Assembly (NCBI GenBank): GCA_000310025.1 | Contig: FN649748.1 | Coordinates: 3,216,381 to 3,280,380, forward strand | DNA length: 64,000 nucleotides | Source: Ectocarpus siliculosus | Lineage: Eukaryota > Sar > Phaeophyceae > Ectocarpales > Ectocarpaceae | Direction of reading: 5' to 3' | Part shown: in pieces, positions 23,881 to 36,192 of the stretch | Position numbering within the stretch: position 1 is the stretch's first letter | Layout of the letters: each line of letters starts with the position of its first letter | Notes under the pieces: generated by a model | What the model was told of the DNA's origin: nothing | The model's input: only the letters and a program-made list of their open reading frames with translations | Database searches by the model: none | Program-made: the position numbers and the translations under genes

Positions 23881-24912
23881 CTACCAACGATCGAACAACA
23901 AGACAAAAAAAAGGACGAATTCAAACAGGATCGACATGTCGACACAACACGAAGACAACCAGACCCGACGCGATTCCCTCCAATAGTTCGGGAGACGGCA
24001 TCGTGGTGGCATGGCCTGCTTCAGTGAGTCTTTTGTGGGTTTAGAGGAAACACACAAGAGTGCCAGTTATAATGCAAAGACACCCGAAATTATGTGCAGG
24101 TCTACATTCTGACCTCATCGTTGTCGTAGGGTAGCGTCATCGCCCTTGGAAACATTCAGGGGTGATGGCATGATTCAACAACCTTTCGTGGAAGGACTTC
24201 GTACGTCCTCAAAGTGATTATTGCTTAGTTGGAAGCACGTGGTGTCTTTCGTACGGTCTCCGCCACCCTTCGATTAACCTAAGGCCGATCTGGCTGCTCG
24301 GATGGGCCCCCCTCCCGTTCCCTGGCCTCGCAATCCTTGAGAGATGCGTCCACAGCCTGTGCGAGCCTGCCATCTCGCACATTCACCAATGGTACAGGGA
24401 ATCATGCGGCTTCAGTGTTAAATGTTTGTCTTGTGCATTCAGTCAAGAGCAACAACCATCACGTGTGGGACAGGAGTTATCCATCGGGCTTGGACAACGG
24501 CTTGTCACGCTCCGTACATCAACGCTTGTTCACAGGTCCCGCCATAGAATACAGTGCCTTTCGAGGGATCCAAACGAATATTCCACAATCGCGACCACAG
24601 CAGGTTAGCCTGGTCAATGCTGCTGCTGGTACGACAAGACAGGTTTCAGCAAAATATCGTACATGATTCACTGCTTTTCAATGGCTTCCTTACGTTTCCT
24701 GGCGGTCGTGCGGGCCGAGAGCGCGTTTCGCCGTCATGTAGAAAGAATGGCACGCCGTGAAGTAGGACCTCCGTAGTCCTGGCTTCATTTTGCGCAGCAA
24801 GACGTCCTTTTTGGCTTTTTCGCCTGATCACAGAGAACAACAAAAACACGCCAGACAATAGCAGTAAGCGATGGCGAAGGGCGGGGTCGGGGAAATCACA
24901 AGAAGCGCCCTC

Positions 24913-25312
24913 ATCGAGCGAGTACCCCGTGCTTTTCGCGAGCTTTTGTGACTTCTGTACGGCGGGGGTGGTGCCTCGACGTACACGACGGCTTCAGGGT
25001 GTATGTGGATGAGTTTGCGGCAATGTAGCAGTACACCATTTTTCGACTTCGAACTGTTGCCATTTCCGTGAACCAGCTTGTGGAGAAACCGTTTAGAGTA
25101 GTCGGTCGTTCAACTCGAACTTCGACAACACTACACGCACAGTGCTAAAGATGCATGCATCTGTTTAAAGCTATCCCGAACGTTCCAGTTTGTTGTGTCT
25201 TGGGTACTACCTGGCGTCATCTTCAGGATCTTCCCGGGCTTTCGCCTTCTCATTACGAGGTCGTGGTGGCACGACGTCCTGAAAACGTGTCATTCGTGCG
25301 TTGTTCATAAAG
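24913..25312 (-). repeat. Duplicated segment, copy 1, with an exon-like core
   Basis: Aligns with 26608-27030 from catcgagcg to cgtgtcattcgtgc. On the minus strand it has a 3' splice site (cgttttcag) followed by DVVPPRPRNEKAKAREDPED and a gtagta donor. This looks like an exon fragment carried in a duplication. Confidence 0.65.
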
Positions 25313-26607
25313 ACAATCATGGGGAGAGGAAATGCGAGCGAGGAATGACAGTTAATGAGCGCACGAGTAAAACCATGGACAATGTATTCAATGCGAACAT
25401 TTTCGGGGAACCCCATGTGGATGATAAAGCATGCCCCGGACGCGCAACCGTCTTCGTATATCTTGATGCTTGACCTGGATGGTTGCGCTGGCTTCGGCAA
25501 ATATGCATAGGTAGGCGAAGGAATGTAAGCGAGAAACGCCGGTGGGTGCACAACACAGAAACAGACTACGACTGAATGTGAAGCTTTAATTGGGAAATCA
25601 CTTTTCGAGGGGAGGATCGTTCTGATCAGCATGCATCCCAGAAACTGGGCCGTTGTACATGTGCTACACAGTAGTGCATTTTCCCTCGCTGGCTGCGCTA
25701 GCCTGGTTGGCACCGGCACCATCACTGCTACCGCTGTTGGGAATCCCACGGCCATCACCACCGCCGACGATCGCCTTTGGTGCGATGCGATCCGGGACAG
25801 CCTGAGACATAGCCGGAGTGGCATCGGTTGCTCCCCTCCTGCCACAAGAAGATCGAATTGAAGAATTTCAAACCTGTCAGTTTTTCGACACCACCTGTAT
25901 TCCTGTCTTGTGCAAACATTTATCGGAGTATGAAGGATACACGTCCTTTCGCGCCATACGGTCGCTGCAGCAGTAGTAGTGAAGCAGGGAACAGCTCTTT
26001 TCTGACCGTTTCAGCAACAGGAGTGCGAAGGCGTCGCCTCCCAGCAGTGCTGGGGCGGCGGCATGACTGCGCCCGCGGAAAGAACGTACGGCAAGACTCT
26101 CAACTAATCGAATACAGGTGGGAGCATCAGTGGGAGGCGCGAGCGGCCCCGCGTGGGTACTGCACGCAGGGCATCCACACCGCCTGGATTCGAAAACGAC
26201 GAACAGCCATCGCAGGAAACACAAAGAAGATTAGATGCAAGTCGAAGCGACTGCCACCCAACCGAGGTATGCCCGATCGAGCGTGTTTTTTTTCACACTC
26301 TGTTGAAACTCGGGATGTACTGTAGTTTAGGCTTTTGAGGAATCCGCTTTCACAAACTTCGACATGTTGTCGCGTTTCGCTCCTGGCATACCCCTTTCGG
26401 TGCCCAGAGACTCCGATTGGTATTCCAAGGCTGCCTCCAATGTTGACGTTGCTTAAATAGAGCAATGCTGCCGTACGGAGTGCTAGACTATAGGTTCCAC
26501 TGCCAAATGTTCGCTGAAAGGAGTCGTTTCGACTAAGGCACGCCTGATTTTGAGCGTATCAGAGGCCACGCAGCCTGTTCGTGCACCTACAAATATGAAG
26601 CATCCCC

Positions 26608-27030
26608 ATCGAGCGGGTACTCCGTGCTTGGCACGAGCGCTTGTGGCCTCTGTATGGGGAGGTTGGTGCCTCGACGTACCCGATGGCCTCACATTGTGTG
26701 AGCGTGTGAATATGACAATGTAGCGGTAGACGCTGCGAACCGTTGTCCGGACACAGAACACGTTGTTGCTCGACAGAGAAGCCATTTAGAGCCGTCAGTC
26801 GTCCACTCCCACCCCGAATACACTACGCGCCCAATGTTAAAGCTGCATCTGTTGAGAGTTATCCCAGGAGTTCAGGTTTTGTCTTGGGTACCACCGGCCG
26901 ACATGCAGTTCTTTTGTACCCCCTGTGGAACTACATTTCCTGGCGTGCCCCAAGATCTTGCCGAGCTTTGACCTTCCCCTTGCGAGGTCCTCGTGGCACG
27001 ACGTCCTGAAAATGTGTCATTCGTGCATCA
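26608..27030 (-). repeat. Duplicated segment, copy 2
   Basis: Diverged partner of 24913-25312. The minus-strand acceptor (cattttcag) and the start of the reading (DVVPRGPRKGKVKAR) are kept; the donor is lost. Divergence looks like roughly a quarter of positions by eye. Confidence 0.65.
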
Positions 27031-27984
27031 CGGGAAAATGATGTTACAATACAGGATTGCCTTGTGTGACCGGGTGCGCAACAACGCCGCACAAGTGATG
27101 CTATTATGACGATCGAATGCTTGAAGTGCAGGCCTCTCTACAAAAATCCTGTTTTATTCTTATCCCTTACCCAGATCATTCGATGTAAGTATTGGATTTG
27201 GTTGGGTGGTGAGGCCTCCTGCGCCTGCAGGAGGGCCTCGCCACAAGTAGCCCTTTGGGCTTGGTGTGCCCAGGCCCAAAGTGTTTGAATGATCAGTAAG
27301 TTCATGAATATAGTAAGCATTGTGTAGGGCGGGTGGGATGGTCTCAAATATACCCCTTCTTCTCTGCTCCGGCGTATTTCGGGAGAGAAAAGGGGGACTA
27401 AACTAGGTGGGGTCATTTTCCAACATCCTTTCTGGAATATCTGACTCTTCCCGATTTCGTTCCGAAATCTAGATGCGTCTCAATCCGAGATTACCCTTGC
27501 AATCCGTGACGCCTCTCTGTTGCTTGCAGCTTGTTGCTCGACTCTTTGAGACAACGTGTGCCTCGTCTGAATACACCAATATCAGCAACAACAGGAGACA
27601 CGACTTGCCCACTTCCACTTACTCCCAACACACACATACCGGTTCACCACTCTGCATGTATCACTCTCATTGCCTTTCTCCCGCCGTCCTTCTCGCAGCC
27701 GAATTCAGAGGGAATAATTAAAACTACAATATCTTATCGTTACCTATACAACGTGACCCAGCGCCGCCACCACCGCCATCCAACGTCGTTTTACAAACAA
27801 CGTAGTACGGCAGGTAACTCCAACATCGCCGGTCACCATCAGTTTCATGTCAAAATACACGTCTCCCTCCAAGTGCTCAAGGCCACTTGATACGGAAGCA
27901 GTAAACGGTAGGTCAACCTGCACCGCATTCAAAGTACAGGACACCCCGATCAAGGGCAAAGTAGTCGCTGCCGCGTGTCAAGAG

Positions 27985-28230
27985 AAGGGCACCCACACCA
28001 AGCATGGCGGCTGCGGTGTGGCACCGCACCCACCGTACCCACCGTACCCAGGGCCGTAGGAACACCCCGCCCAGCCTCCGGCATGCCCCGCCGGCACCCT
28101 AGCGTTGGGCACCTGAGCGCTCGCCGGAGAATGGCCCCACACTCCACCCACCCCTTGCCCCGCTCCTACCCTCGCGTACGCCGCGTGGCCGTAGCAAGCC
28201 GGAGCACCAACACCATCACAACATGTCCAA
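27985..28230 (-). CDS. Gly/Tyr-rich open frame, possible last exon of the kinase
   Basis: Reads CYGHAAYARVGAG, then AQVPNARVPAGHAGG, then SYGPGYGGYGG, and stops at about 27985. Composition matches the PGY-rich tail just upstream on the same strand. I could not fix the splice pair linking them, so this may be a separate exon or chance. Confidence 0.3.
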
Positions 28231-28332
28231 TACCAACATTAACCGGCGCACCGTATGCGGCCTGCCGTCATAGCGGCGGGGGTGATGGTGCCGATGGTGC
28301 CGGCGGTGCCGCAGCCCGAGAGAGGTACGGAG

Positions 28333-31300
28333 CTACCCCCATCGGTCTCCCTGCACCCCACTGCGGCGGCGGCGGAGGGGGGGAACCGCAAACAGTGTGC
28401 TGCATTGCGCGTAGCCCGGTGCGTTACATTGCGCGTAGCCCGGTGCGCTGTATTGCCCGTAGCCTGGTGTGCTGCGTTGCGCGTAGCCTGTTGTGCTGCA
28501 TTGCGTGTAGCCCGGTGCGTTGCATTCCGCGTAGCCCGGTGCGCTGTGTTGTGCGTGGCCCGGTGTGTTGTACTGTTCGTAGCCCGGCGGTGGGCGCACG
28601 CAGGGCGGCGATGGGACGACAGTGCCGGTTCCACCAAACGCACTGCTCATGTTTTCCCGGGGAGCGTCGTGCTGGGGGCGGCGGCCGGTGTTTCCCATCC
28701 CGCCTGCGGCAGCGGAGCGGCGGCCGTCTGGCTTCACACCGATACCAACAACGGCCTCTTCGTTGCCACCGCGGTGCTGGTGGTGGTGGTTGTGCCGGCG
28801 GTGGCGTGGGGCAGTGGCAGCCCTCGGTGCGCATCCTTGTCGCTGAGGGTGGTGGCAGCGTGACGGGGCCTGTGGACATGCACCGACACGCGCGGCATTG
28901 CCGTCCCCGCCGACGCGTCCCGCTGGCTGGAGGTTCTCGAACCCCCTACCTCCCGGGCCACGGTGACCGTCGTACGTGGGGGGCACATGCTGACTGCCGA
29001 CCTGAATCGCCCGGGGCACCCTCTCCTCTCCTGCTCGTACTTCTCCACCTATGAGCGGGGAATCGCGCGGCACGTTGTTCGAAGACGGCAGCACGCCTGC
29101 CCTGCCGTCCGCTGCTACCGCTGCTGCCGTCGCTCCACCAGCAGAATATTTCGGCAACGCCGTGGCGGCAGACCCGCCGGCACCCGTCCGGCCTACCGCC
29201 GCCGCGTCCCCTCCCGTTGCCTGCATGCTCAACGGAAGCATAGCATTTCCACCATCACTGCCCCCACCGCCCCTCACAATAGGGCCGCCGCCGTCGCCGC
29301 CACCTTCACCGCTCAGTACTTGAGCGAGTGATGGTGCCATCTGGGGTGGGGCGGGTGCTACAGCAACGGTGTTTGTAGTGGCAGCAGCGGCGGCAGTAGC
29401 AGCAGCGGAGACGGGTGTGACCCCCAGTTCCTTCTCGAGCAACCGAATGCTCATGCTGGTGAGGGACTCAACAAGCTCCGCTGGCGAAGGGCGGAGGGCC
29501 GGGTCGCGTTGGAGGACGGCTCGTACGATCTCGATGAACCGGATTCGTTCGTACACCAGAATCAAAATCGGGTAGTGGCGGCGACGGTAGAGGGAGAAAC
29601 GACGGGCAAGGTACATCGTTCACGAAAGCAAGGCTTTTGTGAGTCGTCGCGTAACGTTAGTGCACCGTTCAAGGAGCGCCCCATGAGGGTGCGCAATAGC
29701 TTGTGTGAACAGAGGCCATCCACGGGCAACGGAAAAATACCATTGCGAAGCTCATTGGCATGACATGAACACCGTGGGCGGGAGTCCCCGGCAAGGGCGC
29801 TCCAAAAAAGCGACCGTTCAAGACCCGGAGCATGCACACACCCCTCGTCCTGCTGACGTGAGACTGAAAACTGTTGTGAATCCCACAACATGGCGCTCAA
29901 ACAGCATTGACAAGTAAACGCCCCATTAGCTAAGGAACGGCGTCAACGGTTGTCCACTGCTCAGGTGTTGTCAGTTGTAGACGCATGGGAGTCTCCTCAC
30001 GGCCAGCGAAAAGCTGTGGTCATCGGACTGTGAGGCTTCTGTATCGACGAGCTCCAGACCATGCCCATCATCTAACCCAGTTTGGGGTGAATCTCTGAAC
30101 AACCCGGGTCTACGCTGATCGTCGAAACAAGAACTGTAGAAAGGCGACGTTTGGGAGGGAACACCGGCTGCCACAAGATCGCCTCAACAAGAAGAAAGGT
30201 ACATTATCCTTGCCTCATACATGCGGTGTGAATCATAACCATCTAAGCGAGCTAAGGTAAGGCCAGGACTATGGCCATGTTTTGACGCTCTCACCTCCTG
30301 CTTCACGTCATGAAGCTCGTCCAGGAGGTGGTCTGGGTTGAGCAAGATCTCGAGTGTAGAGGACTACAGCATGTTCCGGTGGGAGATTATCTCCTGCGGT
30401 CAGAGTACGTACGTTGGCGGCGGGCGGTGATAAATCGATCTTACTGTTGTTTCTCCCAAACCACGGGCAGTCCGTCCAATTGACCTTGTCTAAGCGGTGA
30501 TACCCACTGCCTCTGACGCATTCTTAAGGGTGGAAGCCGACCATCGACACATACAACACGAGCGAGAAGTACCCGGCCGCAGCGAAGTGGGGGTGGCAGC
30601 GGGGATATCACACTCCCCTCGTCCGAAGCCGGTTCAATATTCTCCCTCTCAAAGCTGGGAAACGCCTTCCTAAACTGGTGCTTCCACCTCTACTCCCCGA
30701 CGTCCCCGCCCCCCGTCAACCAAGACGTCCCCGCCTCCCGTCAACAAATGGCTGTGGTACGAGTTGGGTTGGGGTAGGGGGTGGAAGCCACGAACGTGCT
30801 CTCGATACGGTGCGTTTTGCCACAATCTTGCTTGAAAACACGAACACAGGAACAACGAGACTAACCCTAGTTCCAGGGATAGAAAGCTTTTTCAAAACAC
30901 GGCTAGAGCCATCAGGGGATAGTGGAAACTGGACTCACGATGTACTTGTCGAACCGACGGTCGTCGTCGATGTTGTCGAGGCACCTTCTGTCGCAGCGCG
31001 TTAATAGCTCCTATCGTGTTGCACGCACAAGAGTAGACGAACAAACACGCAAAACGACGAACAGGGGCGTCCGTGGGAGGCAACTGAGAGGGAGGAAACT
31101 GAGAGGGCAACCAACAGTCCATGAGCCTGACGAGCGATTCTCGTGCAGACAGTGGAGAAGACTACAACAAAGCAGGGGCGTGGTGGGGTGATGATGCGGT
31201 GTATCGTGGCCTCGACCATCAGCATACGGCATGCTAAACTAAAGCGCCCGGGGCGGTGTAAATGTCTGCACAGCTGTAGCAGTCCGATATCCCCTCGATT

Positions 31301-34300
31301 CTCGAAGCCAACGATCGCACATTGTACCGCCTACAGTAGTTCATCACAGGTGGTCATTCATCTGATCGAGAAAACCTCCAACCTCCTCGAGAACCTATCC
31401 CAAGTTTTGGGTCAAAGAGACCCTCACTCTTCCTGTCGATGACTTATAAGCAAACCCATCCCGGTCGCCGTCGTAGCCAAGTGTCGAGCGCACCTCGCTT
31501 GCGAACATATTATGATATTTCCGGCCCCTCTTGGTGAACGTAACTAGGCAGGTGTGTGCCATGGAGAAAACCTCCGCAGACGGGTGGCATCTAACCGAGC
31601 TTCTCGCTTCCGGCGGCCTGCTCCCGAGGGTGCCTTCTCCCAAACGTTCGTCTCCGATGGCTGATGCCGACGACGGTGGTGGTCGTGTTTGCAAAAAATA
31701 TTTGTTTTGAGCACATGGCCGGCAAAAGCGGGGAAAGGAGTACGATTAGAGAGGTGATTGAACGCACGTATAGGGCCTCAAACAGGGGAGTGAGAAGAGG
31801 CCACGCCAACGTAGTAGCGGCGGTGTCTCTCAGTGAAGGGGCACGCTGAAAGTTTTTTTAGCAGAGCGAGGCGAAGGCCAAAACAGGTTGATAACGAATT
31901 TGCCGAAAGAAGGGAATAGGCCATCCAACACACACACGTGGGCAATTCTTCCTAACACATGTAGAGCGGTGTTGTCACCTAACGCGCATCCAAAGTCCGC
32001 CAGTACTGCACGCGTTGTCTTGTTCCCATCCTGCGTGGAGTCAACCAGCAAGATATTCGATGGCTTGATGTCGTTGTGGACATAGCCGTGGTTGGCAAGG
32101 TGGGTCAAACCCATGGCGGCTTCGCTCAGATACCTGCAGGAGCAGAATAGATTCGCAGCAGTGACGGGGCCGCAGGATTGATACCCAGGGGATTAGACCA
32201 GTCGGCGAAAACGCTTCAAGCTAATTGATATGAGTCAGAATGGCTGAGCCCCCACGGTGTGGCGGAGGAAAGTACATGGAATATATATGTGTTTCGCTTC
32301 AGAGTATCGCAGATGGCACGGCGACCTGATTCAGCACAGGAGATCGCGACAAGATGAAGAACGAAGTCAGTTCGATTGTTGAATTTTCACCTCACGGTCC
32401 CTAGGATCGCACGGGGATGCACTGATTCTGGAAAACCTCCCACCAGGACGTCAGATTTCTTGTTGCTGCTGCGACGTTTTTGCGGGCGTCTTTGACGCGA
32501 TACCAACAATTTCCGCTTCACGCAATACAGCGTTCTTGCACTCAATATGTATCACGATATAACCGATCAGGGCCCGCTGGCTATTCACGACCTTGGCGGT
32601 AGACACACCGTAACTGATGTTGTTATTCAGGGGCGTACGGGTTTCGTGGTGCCGCACATGGATGCACTTCAAAAAAAAAAAGATAACATTTCGTTCCCGC
32701 CCGGGGCTCTATAATTATTTGGCCCTGCTTTGTCACGGGTGTGTGCAAACAACCGAAGAAATTGTGATTTGACTGGACGATCCCTCCTGGGTGCCATGTC
32801 AAAAACGTTTATATTGTACTTAAGATGGGCAGAGTAGGGCAGAGAACGATGCAGATTCAGAGTCTTGCCAGTTTCATACTGTGGAATGAGAAACACATCC
32901 TTCGTCGGCCACTCTACATAGCAAACCCTCGCCAGCATGCACCGTGCGGAGTTGTCCTGGCAGGGAAAAGGGATTGAGACCCGACATCAACAATTATCCA
33001 CCTGGGTGGGTGAAAAATGACGTCCTCGGATATCGACGGTCCAAATTGTGTCAACCATGGAGCGTATTCATGCATGTTTCCTGTGACAAAACCACAGTAC
33101 AGAGACAAATTCCACAACTCACCTCTGCAAAATGGTAAAAAATCACAAGTAGGCCGTCAGCCAACGGCAATATTGTCCAACCGATTCATGTGGTGTCGTT
33201 GGGTCGAGAGGGATGACGTGAGTTGACATCTCACCGCATCTTCGTCCCCGCGCTGTCTTCTGTGCTTCCCCACGCGCAGCAGCTGAAAGCGCCTTCTGCA
33301 AGGTGGTAGACGATCTTCATGCAGTCCAGCTCCCTGTCATCCACTCCGACGGCTTGGAGGACGTTCGGGTGTGGCGGGACACTGACAGCCAAGGACGAAA
33401 GCATCAGGCCGGTAGTTTGGAGGAATCACACAAAACATCCGATAATGCGGGCACCGACGCGAACAATGTGGGTTGATCGAAACACGCGCGGAATCGACAA
33501 TAAAAGCGGTACGCAATGTGCGTGGTTTCGAGCCGTGCCATTAAGTCTGCTTACTTGGTGCACGAACTGGGAGGAAGAATGTAACACGCCTGTGGAAACA
33601 CAACCACTCCTGCTCCCAAGACACCAAAACCCTACAACGGTGTTCATCTACCGCAGATTCTACGTGCTTGCAACCGCCCCGCCCTTGTTGCACTCTATTC
33701 GTTAACTCTGTAAAGTCTTCGCTACTCTGCAAAAACAACATGACGGCGACATGCGTGTCTCACCAGACACAGATGACCATCTCCCCAAGCAGGGACTCTT
33801 GCGACCTGCGCGTCCGCCTTCGAGCATTCTCGCCCTCTCCCTGAGGTACGAGGGCCAGAAGCAAGCAGGACGGTGCAGCAGTGCCAAGCCCACTTCAAAG
33901 GAGCTCCGATAGGGGGCCGGGTGCACTTGAATTATCACGTTACGCAGAACTGCAAAGGGGGGACAGCTCCTCGGATGCTTTGCAATGGCCACACATGATT
34001 GCCATCGAGAGCAACCAGTGCACCAACACGGAAGTATCACACCTACCTCCTTGATTAGCTTCATGGCGAAGCTCTCCCCCAGGGTGAGGACATCTATCTT
34101 GAAGACGCCGCCGAAAGTTCCTTGTCCCAGGCAAGTGGATAGCACGTACCACGTATCCACCGGCGACAGAGCTCGTGTAGCCAAGAAGGTGGCGTCCACG
34201 TTGTTTCTTGCCATGGTGCGCGCCACGAACCGTTCGAAGAAGCTTCGACCCACTTGTTGAGTGCCGTGGTGACAGAGTAGGCGGGGGGTTCAACCGGAGC

Positions 34301-36192
34301 TGGGGCTGGTTCCTGGACGAGCAGAGGTTCCATTGACAAGAGCATGAGATAGTCAGTCACTATCACCGACCCTTGTGTTCGAATGTTCGAAACATCGCAT
34401 CCGCAGTCTGTTGTTTCTTGCGGCGACGATGACGAACACTGTCGAATGTGCCAGGAATACCGCGAGACGCCAAATGAGGAAAATAGGTGACAAGAAACCC
34501 CATCTTGTTGACACCATCGCCGAAAATCACACAGGGTGTTGAACCTCATGTATTCTCTGTGCGTATGAGGCAGCAACACCATTGTCACACAGGCATTCTT
34601 TCTGCCGACCTATTTTTCCCGGGTGTAGTACCCTCACCTGGTTTTGTGCGCGATCTATTAGCTCTAATATGTGCTTGGCCATTCTCTCGTCTGCAGCCGA
34701 AATAACCTCGTCCCGTGCCTGTTTCCAGTCAAAAAGTGGAATAGTTCATTACCGTTGAATGCCGGGCGGGGGGGGGGGGGGGGAGTGGCGTCGCCGAGTG
34801 CTTCTTTTGAGAAGTTTCAATTCGGCAGGGGAGGGTATGGGTTCCGATGGCCCGAGAAAAGCCGTCCCCGACAATCGAGGATGGCTCCCGACGTGGTTTC
34901 ATACATTCTCCTTGTCAGAGCCCCCTCGGGAGAAGCGAGAGACTGGTATCGCTATCCTCCTATCTACTGCCTTGGTAGACACTCACATCGCACGTCGCTA
35001 GGGCGGCCTCCAAGCGAAGTACGGCGCGCCCCACCACCGCCTCCTTCTTGTCCATGAAGCCCAGCAAGTCCACCATGAACTTGTGGTGCACCTTGATGCG
35101 CCGCAGAAGGTAGGACTTCTGAAATTCCAGAGAAGCACCTGCCCTCCCCCCCAGAGATCGGTTCTGCTCTTCTTCTTGGGATTCTTGCGCTTCGAGGTCA
35201 CGGTTGCGCCCTAGGAGTACGTCTTGGAGGGTTGACTCCTGAGCCTTAAGGTCGAACATCTGGTCCCTAGTTTCGTCGACAACCGACAAAGGTTCCGGCC
35301 CGACCGTCGCAAGCTGGTCTGCCAGGCCTTCCATAGTAGCAACCACGGGGCGTGCCTGGTCAACGGGAACCGGCGAGCAGTGTGGCGGGGTGCGGTTGGG
35401 GATTGCCAACCCCACGGCGGGCGGTAGGTACGCAGTTCTTGGTGTGGTGCACGGATAGTATTGATGCAGTGGTGTGCGAGGGTCTGGTGTAGTCCATTAT
35501 GACCGCACTCATGTTGAGCACGGCCACGTGACTGTAGACGTGACTTGGAGCTAGCGAGCAGTTGTGTTCGATAGGTCAAGGGTGCTTACAAGGCGAACGG
35601 AATGCCTGCACGCGGACGATGGCCGCTTCGCTCAAGACAGTGGCAACATAATCGATAAATCACGGGGCTGCTGCGCGTTTCTCGTTATTCAATTGTATCC
35701 TCGGTCTTCGAGGCTACAGTAGTTCACCACGTGCAGCACCCACCTCCGCTCCCTGCAGAACATTTGTCTCGGCGGTGTTCAGGTCGATGGCCAGACCAAG
35801 GAAGTGCCTCAGGCGGCGCTTCTCGGAGGTCTGTCGCAACAAACACATGAACGGCACAAGTCAAATCACGCCGTCGAGCGAGCACGCGAAACAATACTCT
35901 GTCCCGTTCATATCACAGCACTCTTGGCACGCCGAGGGTAGTGTACAATATTGACAACGAGGTACAGAAGCTGGTTGTCTGTGGCCACCCCGTCACTTTC
36001 ACTCCGCCTCAACCAAAACTCGGCGATCAGACCGACAACTCTTAACCTGCGGTCATAGATCTCGGACATGGGCATAGCCATGCGGTCTAGCTCCGTGGCA
36101 ACCAGCTTCTTCGAGTCGCGGTGCACTTCTTCACCCAGCCGCTGTCGGTGCTTTTGCTCATGACGCACCGCCACCAGTTGATCCTCGGTCAC
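28333..36192 (-). CDS. Non-RD protein kinase with helical N-terminus and PGY-repeat tail
   Basis: Ser/Thr-type kinase. Exons that read well on the - strand: 36192-~35940, 35830-35744, ~35430-34987, 34718-34638, 34253-34047, 33381-33235, 32956-32820, 32133-31979, 31660-31494, 30348-30295 and 29529-28333. Phases close from 32956 to the end. The N-terminal ~250 residues are helical and charged. The kinase core shows GQGTFGGVFK (Gly loop), FAMKLIKE (catalytic Lys), HPNVLQAVGV, YVHNDIKPSNILL (catalytic Asp, but HND in place of HRD), LADFGCAL (DFG), SRPPEA (APE position) and LQRDPALRPS. The tail is Gly/Pro/Ala-rich with eight APGYAQCN-like repeats. Unresolved: the join into 34253, the alpha-C helix region between 34047 and 33381, and the phase between 33235 and 32956. 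A tiny exon at 33726 may fill the alpha-C part. The tail may splice on to a Gly/Tyr-rich frame at 28230-27985. Confidence 0.7.
28400..28592 (-). repeat. 24-bp coding minisatellite, about eight units
   Basis: Units on the + strand start (c/t)attgcgcgtagcccggtgcg and repeat every 24 bases. On the minus strand, in the kinase tail frame, each encodes an octapeptide of the APGYAQCN type. Unit-to-unit changes keep frame and mostly keep Pro-Gly-Tyr. Confidence 0.85.

Larger units (their letters stand above)
24000..27980. other. Intergenic stretch with a duplicated ~400-bp segment
   Basis: No complete gene seen. It contains the duplicated segment described separately (24913-25312 and 26608-27030). 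The remaining frames are short and show no domain. Confidence 0.55.

Noticed and set aside
28390-28600. Regular 24-bp repeats as a CRISPR array
   Set aside because: Units are contiguous without unique spacers, and lie in frame in a eukaryotic coding exon.
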